A stretch of DNA of 64,000 bases from Paludibacteraceae bacterium (GCA_017448985.1 JAFSKL010000017.1:1-64000), one strand, 5' to 3'; shown: positions 1 to 8,152, counted from the stretch's first letter. Program-made: numbers and translations. The notes: generated by a model not told the origin, from the letters alone.

Positions 1-411
1 CATATCCGGGCTTCTCTTATCACACCACTCAAGAAGCCTACGACTAAATGCCTTGTAGCCTCGTAGGGTGTCAGGACGAAGATCTTTTTCCACGTCACGG
101 AAATACTGCTCGTAAACAATCTTAATAGGTACTGCGCCCGGGTTCTCCGTTTTGACATCCTCGTTAAAAGTATTCCATCCGTTAGCCAGCTTCATATTGA
201 GTTGGCTACAGATAGTGTTCGCCTGCACTCTGAACTCCATTGCAGTACGACAACGCTTGCGCAGATTGTTTAACCGGAACTTGCGACGCTCTAAGGTTTG
301 GGTGAAAGGATTGGTTACGTAATACTCGATAAACCATCCGGTCGCAATGTGTTTCACTACCGCTGGGGCATAGCCCGTAAAGAGCGGTGAAAATTGACTA
401 AGAGTTGACAT
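1..411 (-). CDS. Tyrosine-type site-specific integrase, N-terminal part (runs off window)
   Basis: An open frame reads from an ATG at 411 down to the window edge, giving 137 residues with no stop. The second half (VYEQYFRDVEKDLRPDTLRG and what follows) looks like the SAM-like core-binding domain of Bacteroidetes tyrosine recombinases. The N-terminal region of about 90 residues, rich in Arg/Lys, fits an arm-binding domain. The catalytic domain with its R-H-R-Y residues would lie outside the window, so activity cannot be judged. The gene points away from a tRNA-His gene that ends about 180 bp upstream of the start, the usual arrangement of an integrated element with its integrase next to the attachment site. 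The family call is by pattern from the N-terminal part only. Confidence 0.72.
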   Translation of the reverse strand, partial: MSTLSQFSPLFTGYAPAVVKHIATGWFIEYYVTNPFTQTLERRKFRLNNLRKRCRTAMEFRVQANTICSQLNMKLANGWNTFNEDVKTENPGAVPIKIVYEQYFRDVEKDLRPDTLRGYKAFSRRLLEWCDKRSPDM

Positions 412-506
412 TTTTTTTTCTCCATTTTCTTTGCTGAAAACAGAGTTACGATGCCAGATATTTTTAGTGCTTTTGCTCGTTTTTTTGCCCGAATTTTTTA
501 ATCAAA

Positions 507-528
507 TTTTCGGGACATTTTCGGGACA
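507..528. repeat. Two 11-bp direct repeats, TTTTCGGGACA
   Basis: Two exact, adjacent copies lie between the integrase start and the tRNA-His junction. Direct repeats at this place may be integrase arm-binding sites. That is inference from position only. Confidence 0.5.
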
Positions 529-540
529 CTTTAACCGAAA

Positions 541-571
541 ATCCGCCGTAACTTATTCAGTTACAACGGAT
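541..571. other. Long inverted repeat beside the integrase/tRNA junction
   Basis: The outer arms ATCCG and CGGAT and the inner arms GTAACT and AGTTAC pair around a 5-nt centre, with a 2-nt mismatch between arms on each side. It lies 20 bp from the break in the tRNA-His gene, on the element side. It could be a recombination-site or element-end structure, or a terminator without a U-run. Confidence 0.5.
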
Positions 572-591
572 TAAAGTTTTTGTCTTAAGCT

Positions 592-646
592 CCCCACGAC
601 ACTCGGAACCACAATCCGATGCTCTGCCAACTGAGCTATGACCACC
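592..646 (-). tRNA. tRNA-His (GUG), truncated at its 3' end
   Basis: Read on the minus strand from 646, the gene has the extra G-1, the 7-nt acceptor 5' strand GTGGTCA, TA at positions 8-9, a normal D-arm, anticodon stem TCGGA/TCCGA with loop TTGTGGT (anticodon GTG), variable loop GTGTC and the 5' half of the T-stem, GTGGG. It then stops matching: the expected T-loop TTCGA, the T-stem 3' half and the acceptor 3' strand TGACCAC are absent, replaced by G-AGCTTAAG and AT-rich sequence leading to the integrase gene. A tRNA promoter lies intact upstream. As it stands this copy cannot fold into a functional tRNA. Either it was split by integration, or the join is an assembly error. Confidence 0.85.
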
Positions 647-678
647 ATGAGCGTTTTGCCCTCAATGGGCATAACGCG

Positions 679-713
679 AATTTGAAATTTGACATTTGAT
701 ATTTGCCATTTTT
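679..713. repeat. Heptamer-period array, units ATTTGAA / ATTTGAC
   Basis: About five units of 7 bp lie in the leader between the tRNA-His promoter and the tRNA 5' end. The unit varies in its last one or two bases. It belongs to the window-wide family of locus-specific heptamer arrays. Confidence 0.7.
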
Positions 714-725
714 CAAAAGCGGGTG

Positions 726-757
726 CAAAGGTACTGCTTTTTTTTCATATACGCAAA
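726..757 (-). promoter_or_regulatory. Bacteroidetes-type promoter for tRNA-His
   Basis: On the minus strand TTTG (757-754), 20 bases, then TACCTTTG (733-726). This exactly matches the Bacteroidetes vegetative consensus TTTG-N20-TAnnTTTG. It points at the truncated tRNA-His and ends about 80 bp before it. Confidence 0.75.
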
Positions 758-801
758 TTTTTGAGCATTTTTTTGAAAAAAATATTTCAATTGCGCAATT
801 A

Positions 802-833
802 TTTGCATATTCCAAATATTTTTTGTATCTTTG
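802..833 (+). promoter_or_regulatory. Bacteroidetes-type promoter for the acyltransferase operon
   Basis: TTTG (802-805), 20 bases, TATCTTTG (826-833). The start codon of the first gene lies 14 bp further on, so the leader is very short. Confidence 0.75.
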
Positions 834-847
834 CAGCCGATTTTATT

Positions 848-1513
848 ATGGATAGATATAGGCTGGGGAAAATAGCGAAGTTCTTGCTTCATTGGCACTA
901 TGATGTGCAGACAATGGGAGAAGAACTGCTGCGCGACGGGAGTGTGCATCTGGTGCTGCCTAACCATACGGCATACATTGACCCGCTGTTGCTATTCAGC
1001 GAAGTTTGGTGGCTGCCTATTTGTCCGATGAGCGACGAGATGTTTATGCGGCATTGGTTCTACGGACATATATTGCGCAAAGCTGATGCAATAGAAGTGC
1101 CGGATCTGGAGAAAGGCGCTTCCGAGCAATCCGATAAAGGTCTAAAGTCAAAAGCGGAGGCAGCGAGCCGTCTGAGCCGGATAGCGATTGACAGTCTGGC
1201 TGCGGGGAAAGAGATATGCTTCTATCCGAGCGGACACGTCAAGACCATAGACAAAGAGGTGATAGGCAACCGGCGTTTGGCCTATGAGGTTTGTAAGGAA
1301 CTGCCGGAAGGAGTGCGGGTGATCCTTTGCCGCATGCGAGGTCTGGAGAGCAGCCAATGGTCGAAGTTGAAGCCCAAGAAAGGCAAATGGCGGAGGACGG
1401 TGACGATGGTGTTTGAAGACCATACGGAGGATGTGAAACTTTGGGCACAGACACTCGAACGGCGTGCCTTCAATGAGAAACTGGAAAATTGGTATAACTA
1501 TGATAACAATTGA
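848..1513 (+). CDS. 1-acyl-sn-glycerol-3-phosphate acyltransferase family protein
   Basis: A 221-residue PlsC-type acyltransferase, expected to transfer an acyl chain to a glycerol-phosphate or similar lipid at the inner membrane. It carries the catalytic NHx4D motif (N39, H40 to D45, NHTAYID) and a later FYPSGH block at about 125-130 in the place of the usual FPEG motif. The ATG at 848 is preferred over upstream in-frame starts because the promoter ends at 833 and the NHx4D motif then sits at the family's usual distance from the N-terminus. The gene overlaps prfB by 14 bp. A second acyltransferase lies at 4197 in the same run. The substrate cannot be told from sequence. Confidence 0.82.
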   Translation: MDRYRLGKIAKFLLHWHYDVQTMGEELLRDGSVHLVLPNHTAYIDPLLLFSEVWWLPICPMSDEMFMRHWFYGHILRKADAIEVPDLEKGASEQSDKGLKSKAEAASRLSRIAIDSLAAGKEICFYPSGHVKTIDKEVIGNRRLAYEVCKELPEGVRVILCRMRGLESSQWSKLKPKKGKWRRTVTMVFEDHTEDVKLWAQTLERRAFNEKLENWYNYDNN

Positions 1514-2606
1514 GCAATTGAAAGATGTGCAGCAGCGGGCGGAGAAGCTGAAGACCTATCTGCAGATAGACGAGAAGCGTATACAGCTGGAGGAGGAAGA
1601 ACTGCATACGCAGGCACCGGGATTCTGGGACGACGCCAAGGCTGCAGAGGCACAGATGCGCAAGGTGAAAAGTATCAAACGCTGGATCGACGGCTACGAA
1701 GGTGTGCGTGCGGCGGTGGAGGAACTGTCGCTCAGCTTCGAGTATTTCAGGGAGGAGCTGGTGACAGAAGAAGAAGTGGATGCCGCTTATGCCAAGGCCT
1801 TGCAAGAAGTGGAGGACCTGGAGATGAAGAACATGCTTTCGCACGAGGAAGACCAGATGCCGGCCGTCCTGAAGATCGTGTCGGGTGCCGGCGGAACGGA
1901 AGCGCAAGACTGGGCTGAGCAACTGATGCGTATGTACCAGCGGTACTGCGAGAAGCACGACTACAAAGTGACCATCGAAAACCTGCAGGAAGGCGACGAG
2001 GCGGGTATCAAGACCGTGACATTCAACATAGAAGGCGATATGGCTTACGGGTACCTGAAGTCGGAAAACGGCGTGCATCGTCTCGTGCGCGTGAGTCCTT
2101 ATAACGCGCAAGGCAAGCGCATGACGAGTTTCGCGAGCGTGTTCGTGGTGCCGTTGATTGACGATACGATAGAGGTGGAGGTCAACCCTGCAGGACTGTC
2201 TTGGGATACTTTCCGCAGTTCCGGTGCCGGCGGACAAAACGTGAACAAGGTCGAGTCCGGCGTGCGGCTCCATTACAAGTTCGTCAATCCGCTGACGGGT
2301 CAGCCGGACGAGATAGTGATAGAGAACACAGAGACGCGTGATCAGCCGAAGAACCGCGAGAACGCCTTGCGGCATTTAAGGAGCCAACTCTATGAGCTGG
2401 AACTGGAGAAACGGCGTCAGGCGCAGGCCAAAGTGGAGGCAGGCAAGAAGAAGATAGAGTGGGGAAGCCAGATCCGCAGTTACGTGTTCGACGACCGGCG
2501 CGTGAAGGATCACCGCACCAACTATCAAACGAGTAACGTCAATGCCGTGATGGACGGCGATATAGATGCGTTTATCAAAGCTTACTTAATGGAATTTCCC
2601 GATTAA
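1500..2606 (+). CDS. prfB: Peptide chain release factor 2 (RF2)
   Basis: A 368-residue class I release factor that reads UGA and UAA stop codons. The GGQ peptidyl-hydrolysis motif is at about 244-246 in SGAGGQNVNK. The stop-recognition tripeptide reads SPY (about 199-201, in VHRLVRVSPYNAQ) rather than the E. coli RF2 SPF. The start at 1500 gives MITIEQLKDVQQ, which aligns with the usual RF2 N-terminus. The programmed +1 frameshift found in many bacterial prfB genes is absent: the frame runs without an in-frame UGA through TYLQIDEK, where the slippery CTT-TGA would be. It overlaps the upstream acyltransferase. Confidence 0.95.
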   Translation: MITIEQLKDVQQRAEKLKTYLQIDEKRIQLEEEELHTQAPGFWDDAKAAEAQMRKVKSIKRWIDGYEGVRAAVEELSLSFEYFREELVTEEEVDAAYAKALQEVEDLEMKNMLSHEEDQMPAVLKIVSGAGGTEAQDWAEQLMRMYQRYCEKHDYKVTIENLQEGDEAGIKTVTFNIEGDMAYGYLKSENGVHRLVRVSPYNAQGKRMTSFASVFVVPLIDDTIEVEVNPAGLSWDTFRSSGAGGQNVNKVESGVRLHYKFVNPLTGQPDEIVIENTETRDQPKNRENALRHLRSQLYELELEKRRQAQAKVEAGKKKIEWGSQIRSYVFDDRRVKDHRTNYQTSNVNAVMDGDIDAFIKAYLMEFPD

Positions 2607-2628
2607 AGAATGAAAGGGTGAAAGAATG
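2605..2628. repeat. 8-bp-period array, units AAAGAATG / AAAGGGTG
   Basis: Three 8-bp units directly follow the prfB stop. The last unit supplies the ATG start of the C1 peptidase at 2626. Confidence 0.6.
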
Positions 2629-3837
2629 AAAAAATTATTTACAGTAGCCGTATTGGCAATGAGCTGCGCTATTTGGGCGCAGAGTGAACCGGCTGAGACG
2701 AAGAAAGATTCAGTCGAAGGATGGCAGTTCACGACCGTGGACAGTTTGGCGATTACGCCGGTCAAGAATCAGAATAGAAGTTCGACCTGTTGGGCTTTCT
2801 CGGCGCTCGGATTCTTAGAGTCCGAAGTGCTGCGCACCAAAGGCCAGGTGGTCGATTTCAGCGAGATGTTCGTGGTAAGCAAGACGATGATGGACCGTGC
2901 CACCTACTGCGTGCGGATGTACAACGAGCCGCGTTTTGCGCCCGGTGGTGCGGCCAACGACGTGCTGTACTGCATGGAACATTATGGTCTCGTGCCGCAA
3001 GAGGCGATGCCCGGTATCCGTTACGGTTGGACATCCAATGACACGCTGCCCGTGCACAACGAGCTGGATCATGTGGCGGCAGGCTATCTGAAAGGTCTGA
3101 GCGGCTTGAAGAAGCTGAGTCCCGTGTGGCGCGAGGGACTACAAGGCATCTATGATGCCTATTTGGGCAAATGTCCCGAAGAGTTTGACTACAACGGTGC
3201 GCACTACACACCGCAATCCTACGTGAAAAGTCTAGGATTATCAGCTAATGACTACGTATCAATCACGTCTTATACTCACCATCCGTTCTATGAGAAGTTC
3301 GCGCTGGAGGTGCCGGACAACTGGCGTATGGACCAGATGTACAATGTGCCGTTGGATGAACTGATGCGTATTATCGACAACTCGTTAGAGAAAGGCTATA
3401 CCTTAGTTTGGGCTGCGGATGTGAGCGAGATAGGTTTCTCGCGGAAAGGTGTGGGCGTGGTGCCTGACGACGACCGAGGCGCCGATCTGACGGGAAGCGA
3501 CATGGCCAAATGGGTTGGAATGACAGCCGACAAGAAGAAAGAGGAACTGACCAAACGGCCGCTTCCGGAGAAAACGATTACGCAACAGATGCGGCAGGAC
3601 GCGTTCGACAACTGGGAGACGACCGATGACCACGGTATGCAGATCTTCGGTACCGCCAAGGACCAGAACGGTAAGCGCTATTACATGGTCAAGAACTCGT
3701 GGGGCACGGTCAAATCGGACTACAAGGGCATTTGGTATGTGAGCGAGGCGTTCGTGCAATACAAGACGATCGACATTCTCGTCCACAAGGACGTGATACC
3801 GAAGGATATTCGGAAGAAGTTGAAAATTGAAAATTGA
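2626..3837 (+). CDS. C1-family cysteine peptidase (bleomycin hydrolase / PepC-like), exported
   Basis: A 403-residue protein with a signal peptide (about 1-19, ending AIWAQ). The papain-fold catalytic set is visible: Gln in PVKNQ, Cys55 in NRSSTCWAFSA, His about 336 in DDHGMQIFG and Asn about 357 in KNSWG. The order and the Cys context match the C1B bleomycin hydrolase/aminopeptidase C group, which trims peptides. The signal peptide suggests work in the periplasm or outside rather than the cytoplasm. The extreme C-terminus (KKLKIEN) is encoded by a heptamer array. Confidence 0.88.
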   Translation: MKKLFTVAVLAMSCAIWAQSEPAETKKDSVEGWQFTTVDSLAITPVKNQNRSSTCWAFSALGFLESEVLRTKGQVVDFSEMFVVSKTMMDRATYCVRMYNEPRFAPGGAANDVLYCMEHYGLVPQEAMPGIRYGWTSNDTLPVHNELDHVAAGYLKGLSGLKKLSPVWREGLQGIYDAYLGKCPEEFDYNGAHYTPQSYVKSLGLSANDYVSITSYTHHPFYEKFALEVPDNWRMDQMYNVPLDELMRIIDNSLEKGYTLVWAADVSEIGFSRKGVGVVPDDDRGADLTGSDMAKWVGMTADKKKEELTKRPLPEKTITQQMRQDAFDNWETTDDHGMQIFGTAKDQNGKRYYMVKNSWGTVKSDYKGIWYVSEAFVQYKTIDILVHKDVIPKDIRKKLKIEN

Positions 3838-3850
3838 AATTTGAAAATTT
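3819..3850. repeat. Heptamer-period array, units AAATTGA / AATTTGA
   Basis: Four or more 7-bp units span the end of the C1 peptidase gene, its TGA stop and the short gap before the YigZ-like gene. The array encodes the last residues of the peptidase. Confidence 0.7.
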
Positions 3851-4207
3851 TTGGCAGCGGAAGGTGTATATAAGGACAGAGGCAGCAAGTTCTTAGGATT
3901 TGCGGAGCCGATAGCGAATGAGGACGAAGCCAAAGCGCGTGTGGCGTGGTACAAGAAGAAATACCACGACGCGCGGCATGTATGCTACGCCTACCGTCTG
4001 GGTCCGAACCTATGGCGTACGAAAGATGACGGCGAGCCTCACGGAACGGCCGGAGCACCCATCTTGCGGTCGATTGATGCCCGCGGATTGGACAACATAC
4101 TGGTAGTCGTGGTGCGCTATTTCGGCGGCACGCTGTTGGGCACAGGCGGTTTGATGGTGGCCTATCGGGAAGCGTCCAAAGCGGCATTGGAGCATTATGA
4201 AGGATGA
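3851..4207 (+). CDS. YigZ/IMPACT family protein, N-terminal domain only
   Basis: A 118-residue protein matching the IMPACT (UPF0029) domain: GSKFLGFAEP, DARHVCYAYRLG, DDGEPHGTAGAPIL and VVVVRYFGGTLLGTGGL are its hallmark blocks. The usual bacterial protein is about 200 residues with a C-terminal DUF1949 domain, which is missing here; the frame closes right after the first domain and overlaps the next gene by 11 bp. The N-terminus is also short. No ATG is available because an in-frame TGA at 3842 lies just upstream, so TTG at 3851 is the only plausible start. Both ends touch rearranged sequence (a heptamer array in front, the next gene behind). The family's cellular role is poorly defined. Confidence 0.78.
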   Translation: MAAEGVYKDRGSKFLGFAEPIANEDEAKARVAWYKKKYHDARHVCYAYRLGPNLWRTKDDGEPHGTAGAPILRSIDARGLDNILVVVVRYFGGTLLGTGGLMVAYREASKAALEHYEG

Positions 4208-5213
4208 ATTCAAGGACATACGGGCTTATCGGGTAGGGTGGCTGCTGACCATCTGCGACTTCCTGTTTGCATTCCCGCTCTTGTGGATATGGGCGTTGCG
4301 CACGACCAAAGGCATTCACTTGGACTACCTCGGCGACCGCAAGCAGATAGAGTCGGACATCAAACACGGTGCCTTTTTTATGACGAATCATCGGGATATC
4401 GTGCTCGATTCGGCCTGGCTGTCGCTGCTGCTCAGGCTTCGCTATTTCATCCGTCCGTTCATCGGTATCGGCAATAATCTGTTTGCGCACAAATGGATCG
4501 AAGTGCTGGTTCGTTTCAACCGCTGTTTTGTGGTCAAACGCGGCGCCGGAACTCATGCGCAGTTGGAGAACGCCAGGCAGTTGTCGGCGTATATCCGCCA
4601 GTTGCGCGATGAAGGCAAGTCCATCTGGCTGGCGCAGCGTGAAGGCCGTGCCAAGGACAGTAACGACTTGACGCAAGCGAGCGTGCTACATATGCTGACG
4701 CTGGGCAAGGACGACTTTTTTGAGAATGTGAAAGCGCTCAATATCTGTCCGGTCAGCATCTCGTACGAGTACGACCCGTGCGATTATCTCAAGGCGCGCG
4801 AGATGCAGCTCAAACGGGACAATCCGCATTGGCACAAGACCAAACGGGATGATGTGGAGTCGATGCAAACGGGTATCCGCGGCGAGAAAGGGCGCGTCTA
4901 TTATCGTCTGACGCCGAGTATCAATCCGGAGATAGATGCCATGCTGGCGGCACATCCGGAGTATCGCAAGGCGCCTAACCACGACCAGTTGCAATTGGTG
5001 TGCGACATTATCGACCGGCATATTCATTCGGGTTACGAGATTTTTGAGCGTGGCACGGAATTTGATGCGTATCTGGAGAGCCGTTTGGCCAAGATAGAAC
5101 TGCCAGACAAAGATGAAGCGTTTTTGCGGGAGAAGCTGGTGGAAATGTATGAGTTTCCGGAAAAAAATTTCCGGAAGTGTAAGGTTGAAAGTTTAAAGTT
5201 GAAAGAATTGTAA
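4197..5213 (+). CDS. 1-acyl-sn-glycerol-3-phosphate acyltransferase family protein
   Basis: A 338-residue PlsC-like enzyme with a membrane segment near the N-terminus (about 13-35) and the catalytic NHx4D motif at about 64-70 (NHRDIVLD). Later blocks such as WLAQREGRAKDS resemble the acyltransferase P-E-G-x-R region. It is longer than the first acyltransferase at 848 and belongs to a different subgroup. It overlaps the YigZ-like gene by 11 bp and its stop shares a base with the coaD start, so translation of the group is probably coupled. The C-terminal tail KVESLKLKEL is encoded by a heptamer array. Likely a phospholipid or envelope lipid enzyme; the substrate is unknown. Confidence 0.82.
   Translation: MKDEFKDIRAYRVGWLLTICDFLFAFPLLWIWALRTTKGIHLDYLGDRKQIESDIKHGAFFMTNHRDIVLDSAWLSLLLRLRYFIRPFIGIGNNLFAHKWIEVLVRFNRCFVVKRGAGTHAQLENARQLSAYIRQLRDEGKSIWLAQREGRAKDSNDLTQASVLHMLTLGKDDFFENVKALNICPVSISYEYDPCDYLKAREMQLKRDNPHWHKTKRDDVESMQTGIRGEKGRVYYRLTPSINPEIDAMLAAHPEYRKAPNHDQLQLVCDIIDRHIHSGYEIFERGTEFDAYLESRLAKIELPDKDEAFLREKLVEMYEFPEKNFRKCKVESLKLKEL
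5184..5206. repeat. Heptamer-period array inside a gene end, units GTTGAAA / GTTTAAA
   Basis: Three 7-bp units encode the C-terminal tail of the acyltransferase just before its stop. Confidence 0.65.
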
Positions 5214-5665
5214 TGAGTAAAAGAGCTATTTTTCCCGGGTCGTTTGACCCGTTTACGGTAGGCCACTACGATATCGTGAAGCGTGGTCTGGAGTTGTTTG
5301 ACGAGATCGTTATCGGTATCGGTCGCAATAGTACGAAGAAAGAGACATTCCCGATTCGGGAGCGCGAAGAGGCGATTCGAAAAATCTTCAAAGACGATTC
5401 GCGCGTCAAAGTGGCCATATATGACTGCCTGACTGTCGACTTTGCCAAGGAGCAGGAAGCGAAGTTTATCCTGCGTGGGATACGCTGCGTAGAGGACTTT
5501 GAGTACGAGCGTAACATGGCCGAAGCCAACAAACAGTTGGGCGGCGTGGAGACGATCATTCTTTATACGCGGCCCGAATATGCGCATATATCGTCCACGC
5601 TCGTGCGCGACCTGTATGCGTACGGTAAGGATGTAAGTGAATTTGTGCCCAATAAACTGCGATGA
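5213..5665 (+). CDS. coaD: Phosphopantetheine adenylyltransferase
   Basis: A 150-residue nucleotidyltransferase that joins ATP and 4'-phosphopantetheine to give dephospho-CoA, the fourth step of CoA synthesis from pantothenate. It shows the N-terminal GSFDPFTVGH nucleotide-binding block, RGIRCVEDFEYE in mid protein and the ISSTLVR block near the C-terminus, as in CoaD. Its length is close to the usual 155-165. The ATG at 5213 overlaps the previous stop by one base and its own end overlaps the S41 protease start by 4 bp (ATGA). Confidence 0.95.
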   Translation: MSKRAIFPGSFDPFTVGHYDIVKRGLELFDEIVIGIGRNSTKKETFPIREREEAIRKIFKDDSRVKVAIYDCLTVDFAKEQEAKFILRGIRCVEDFEYERNMAEANKQLGGVETIILYTRPEYAHISSTLVRDLYAYGKDVSEFVPNKLR

Positions 5666-7287
5666 AAAAGCTATTCTGTATATCGGTTTGTGTGCTGTGC
5701 TCGGTGCTGGGTGCGTCTCTTTGGGCGCAGGATCGTGAGAAACTGACGCGTGCGGACGAGTGTATCACCGTGTTCAACGATGTGTTGCGGCAAGTGGATG
5801 TCAACTATGTCGATACGCTCAATTACGAGGATCTGACGGAGACAGCCATCAATGCCATGCTGCGCAAAATAGACCCGTACACCGTCTATTATCCCAAGAA
5901 AAACGAGCGTGAGCTGCGGATGATGACTACCGGCAAGTACGGCGGAATAGGCAGTATCATTCAGCAGCGTCCGCGTCCGGAAGAGCGTGGCAAGAAAACC
6001 AAAGTGGACAAGGATTCGCTTTGGACCTATGCCGTCAATCCGTACGAAGGCAAGCCGGCGCAGAAAGCCGGTGTGCAGGCAGGCGACCGGATATTGTCGG
6101 TAGATGGCAAAAGCACCAAAGGCCAGAGCGTAAGCGAGGTGAGCAATAATCTGCGCGGCGTGCCCGGAACGACCGTGGTGCTGGAATTAGAGCGGGAAGG
6201 CGTGGCCAAACCGTTCAAAGTCGAGATTGTGCGCGAGGACATACACCTCGATCCCGTGAGCTATTACACCTGTTTTTCGGCCGATTCGTTGTCCGAGCCG
6301 GTGGGATTCATCGCGTTTAATGAGTTTACCGACGGCTCGGCACAGGCGTTCAGCAATGCGCTGGACGACTTGTATTACAACCTTGGTGCGCGTAAGTTGA
6401 TAATCGACCTGCGCGGAAACGGAGGTGGAATCATCGAGGAGGCGATACAGATTGTCAACCTGTTCGTGGAGCGCGACCAGTTGATAGTGGAGACACGCGG
6501 CAAGACGACTCAGAGCAACCGGACCTACAAGACGCGCAATAATCCCCGTTACAAAGACCTGCCGTTAGTGGTGCTTGTGGACAAGAACTCCGCTTCGGCG
6601 AGCGAGATCGTGTCTGGTGCTCTGCAGGACCTGAACCGTGCCACTCTCATCGGCCAACGGACTTTCGGCAAAGGGCTGGTGCAGAATGTCCGGAATGTGG
6701 CGTACGGCGGGCATATCAAAGTGACGACCAGCAAGTACTACCTGCCATCCGGCCGTTGTATTCAGGCGATTGATTACAGCGAACGCCAGAAAGGGCACGA
6801 GCTGAAGAAGGACACCGCCGGAGGCATTTTGCCGGACATCGTGCTTTCCGATTCGGCCAAAGTGGACATTACCTACACGCTCTATATGAACCATTATCTG
6901 TTCGATTATGCCACGCGCTATCACCGGCTGCACAACTCGATAGCACCGGCAGAGACCTATGAGGTGTCGGACGCGGACATTGAGGACTTCTGCAATTGGC
7001 TGGACGAGCGCGGATTCAAATACGAGACGGAGACATCCAAGTTCTTCGGTGACATGCTGCGCATGGCCAAGCATGAGGACATCGATTCAGCCACGATTGC
7101 CCAACTGGAAGCGCTCGAGCCCGTTTTAAGGCCCGATTTCAGAGAGGCTATTCATCGGAACATGGATGAAGTGAAGCAGATGCTTGGTTCGGAGATAGTG
7201 CTCCGCTATTTCTATCAGCGGGGCCAGGCTGCCTATGCGATTCGCTTTGATGATGAAGTGAAGAGAGCGTTGGGCGAGCTAAAGTGA
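5662..7287 (+). CDS. S41-family C-terminal processing peptidase (CtpA/Prc-like), exported
   Basis: A 541-residue periplasmic serine protease with a signal peptide (1-23, ending SLWAQ). A PDZ domain occupies about 115-190 (GKPAQKAGVQAGDRILSVDG). The S41 core carries the catalytic dyad Ser312 (NSASASEIVSGAL, middle Ser) and Lys337 (RTFGKGLVQ), 25 residues apart as in E. coli Prc. The GNGGG loop at about 252-256 is also family-typical. S41 enzymes cleave the C-terminal ends of envelope proteins. It overlaps coaD by 4 bp and, at its 3' end, the convergent folK by 9 bp. Confidence 0.93.
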   Translation: MKKLFCISVCVLCSVLGASLWAQDREKLTRADECITVFNDVLRQVDVNYVDTLNYEDLTETAINAMLRKIDPYTVYYPKKNERELRMMTTGKYGGIGSIIQQRPRPEERGKKTKVDKDSLWTYAVNPYEGKPAQKAGVQAGDRILSVDGKSTKGQSVSEVSNNLRGVPGTTVVLELEREGVAKPFKVEIVREDIHLDPVSYYTCFSADSLSEPVGFIAFNEFTDGSAQAFSNALDDLYYNLGARKLIIDLRGNGGGIIEEAIQIVNLFVERDQLIVETRGKTTQSNRTYKTRNNPRYKDLPLVVLVDKNSASASEIVSGALQDLNRATLIGQRTFGKGLVQNVRNVAYGGHIKVTTSKYYLPSGRCIQAIDYSERQKGHELKKDTAGGILPDIVLSDSAKVDITYTLYMNHYLFDYATRYHRLHNSIAPAETYEVSDADIEDFCNWLDERGFKYETETSKFFGDMLRMAKHEDIDSATIAQLEALEPVLRPDFREAIHRNMDEVKQMLGSEIVLRYFYQRGQAAYAIRFDDEVKRALGELK

Positions 7288-7695
7288 GCATATTTCCGAT
7301 AACGGAATACGCACAAAATCGCGTTGCTCCCAAAGCGGATGGGGTAGCACCAATTCTTCGGATTGGTGCTTTATTTCTGTATCTTGGTCAAAGACGCGGA
7401 TGAGATCGATGTCCATGGTCCGGTCAGCATACTGTCCGTCCGATTTCCTGGTACGCCCTAAACTGCGCTCGATAGCTTGCGTCAGGTGCAGCACTTTGAG
7501 CGGCGACTTGTCGGTCTCTACGGCACAGCAGAGGTTGCAGAACTCGTGCTCGGACTTGAATCCCCACGGTTCGGAGTAATACAAAGACGAGCAGCGAAGG
7601 AGCGTTCCTATCTGCTGCTCGATACTTGTCAGGGCTTGGCGGAGCAGTTGCTCGCGGTCCCCAAAATTACTGCCCAGAGAAAGATAATATAGCAT
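7279..7695 (-). CDS. folK: 2-amino-4-hydroxy-6-hydroxymethyldihydropteridine pyrophosphokinase (HPPK)
   Basis: A 138-residue HPPK, which moves pyrophosphate from ATP to 6-hydroxymethyl-dihydropterin in folate synthesis. It starts MLYYLSLGSNFGDRE (the SLGSN block), has DRTMDIDLI with the metal-binding Asp pair at about 95-97, and LPHPLWEQRDFV, the family signature. The start at 7695 lies inside the end of cvpA (29-bp overlap), so the two are probably co-translated. The end overlaps the convergent S41 gene by 9 bp. It is a little shorter than E. coli FolK (159). Confidence 0.92.
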   Translation of the reverse strand: MLYYLSLGSNFGDREQLLRQALTSIEQQIGTLLRCSSLYYSEPWGFKSEHEFCNLCCAVETDKSPLKVLHLTQAIERSLGRTRKSDGQYADRTMDIDLIRVFDQDTEIKHQSEELVLPHPLWEQRDFVRIPLSEICSL

Positions 7696-8149
7696 CTGTA
7701 GCTTTTACCAATTGCGGATAAACGACGGATGACTGCACGACCGGCGAATTGTCCAGCCAATGGAACGATTCGTTCGTCTTGCTCATCGCAAAGACCACGA
7801 CCAGCACAATCAGTCCGAACTTGGCCAAACCGATGAGTCCGCCGAACAGACGATTGACCCAACCGAGATTGATGGCTTTCATCAGTTTGGTCAGCAGTTT
7901 GGCGAGGATGGAGAGCACGATGGCTATTCCGAGAAAGAGCAGGGTATAGGCCACCGCATCGCACACGCCTTGCGGCCAGGCGAACTGCCCGAGCAGCCAT
8001 GTGGAGAAAGGCGGAGCCAACAGTCTGGCGCCAATCACTCCGAGAATCACCACTATGATAGCGATGATCTCGGAGATGAACCCGCGCATCACGCCTCTAA
8101 CGAGGCCAACGACAAGCGGCAAGATCAGTAAGATATCCAGCCAGTTCAT
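7667..8149 (-). CDS. CvpA family membrane protein
   Basis: A 160-residue integral membrane protein with four hydrophobic segments (about 4-20, 25-45, 62-85 and 105-125). The N-terminus MNWLDILLILPLVVGLVRG and the GFISE motif after it are typical of the CvpA (colicin V production) family. Its molecular function is not settled in any organism. It sits between the DUF5689 lipoprotein (3-bp gap) and folK (29-bp overlap). Confidence 0.85.
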   Translation of the reverse strand: MNWLDILLILPLVVGLVRGVMRGFISEIIAIIVVILGVIGARLLAPPFSTWLLGQFAWPQGVCDAVAYTLLFLGIAIVLSILAKLLTKLMKAINLGWVNRLFGGLIGLAKFGLIVLVVVFAMSKTNESFHWLDNSPVVQSSVVYPQLVKATDAILSFSGQ

Positions 8150-8152
8150 CGT

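Noticed and set aside
1500..1620. Programmed frameshift in prfB
   Set aside because: No in-frame UGA or CTTTGA slippery site is present; the single frame covers the whole protein.
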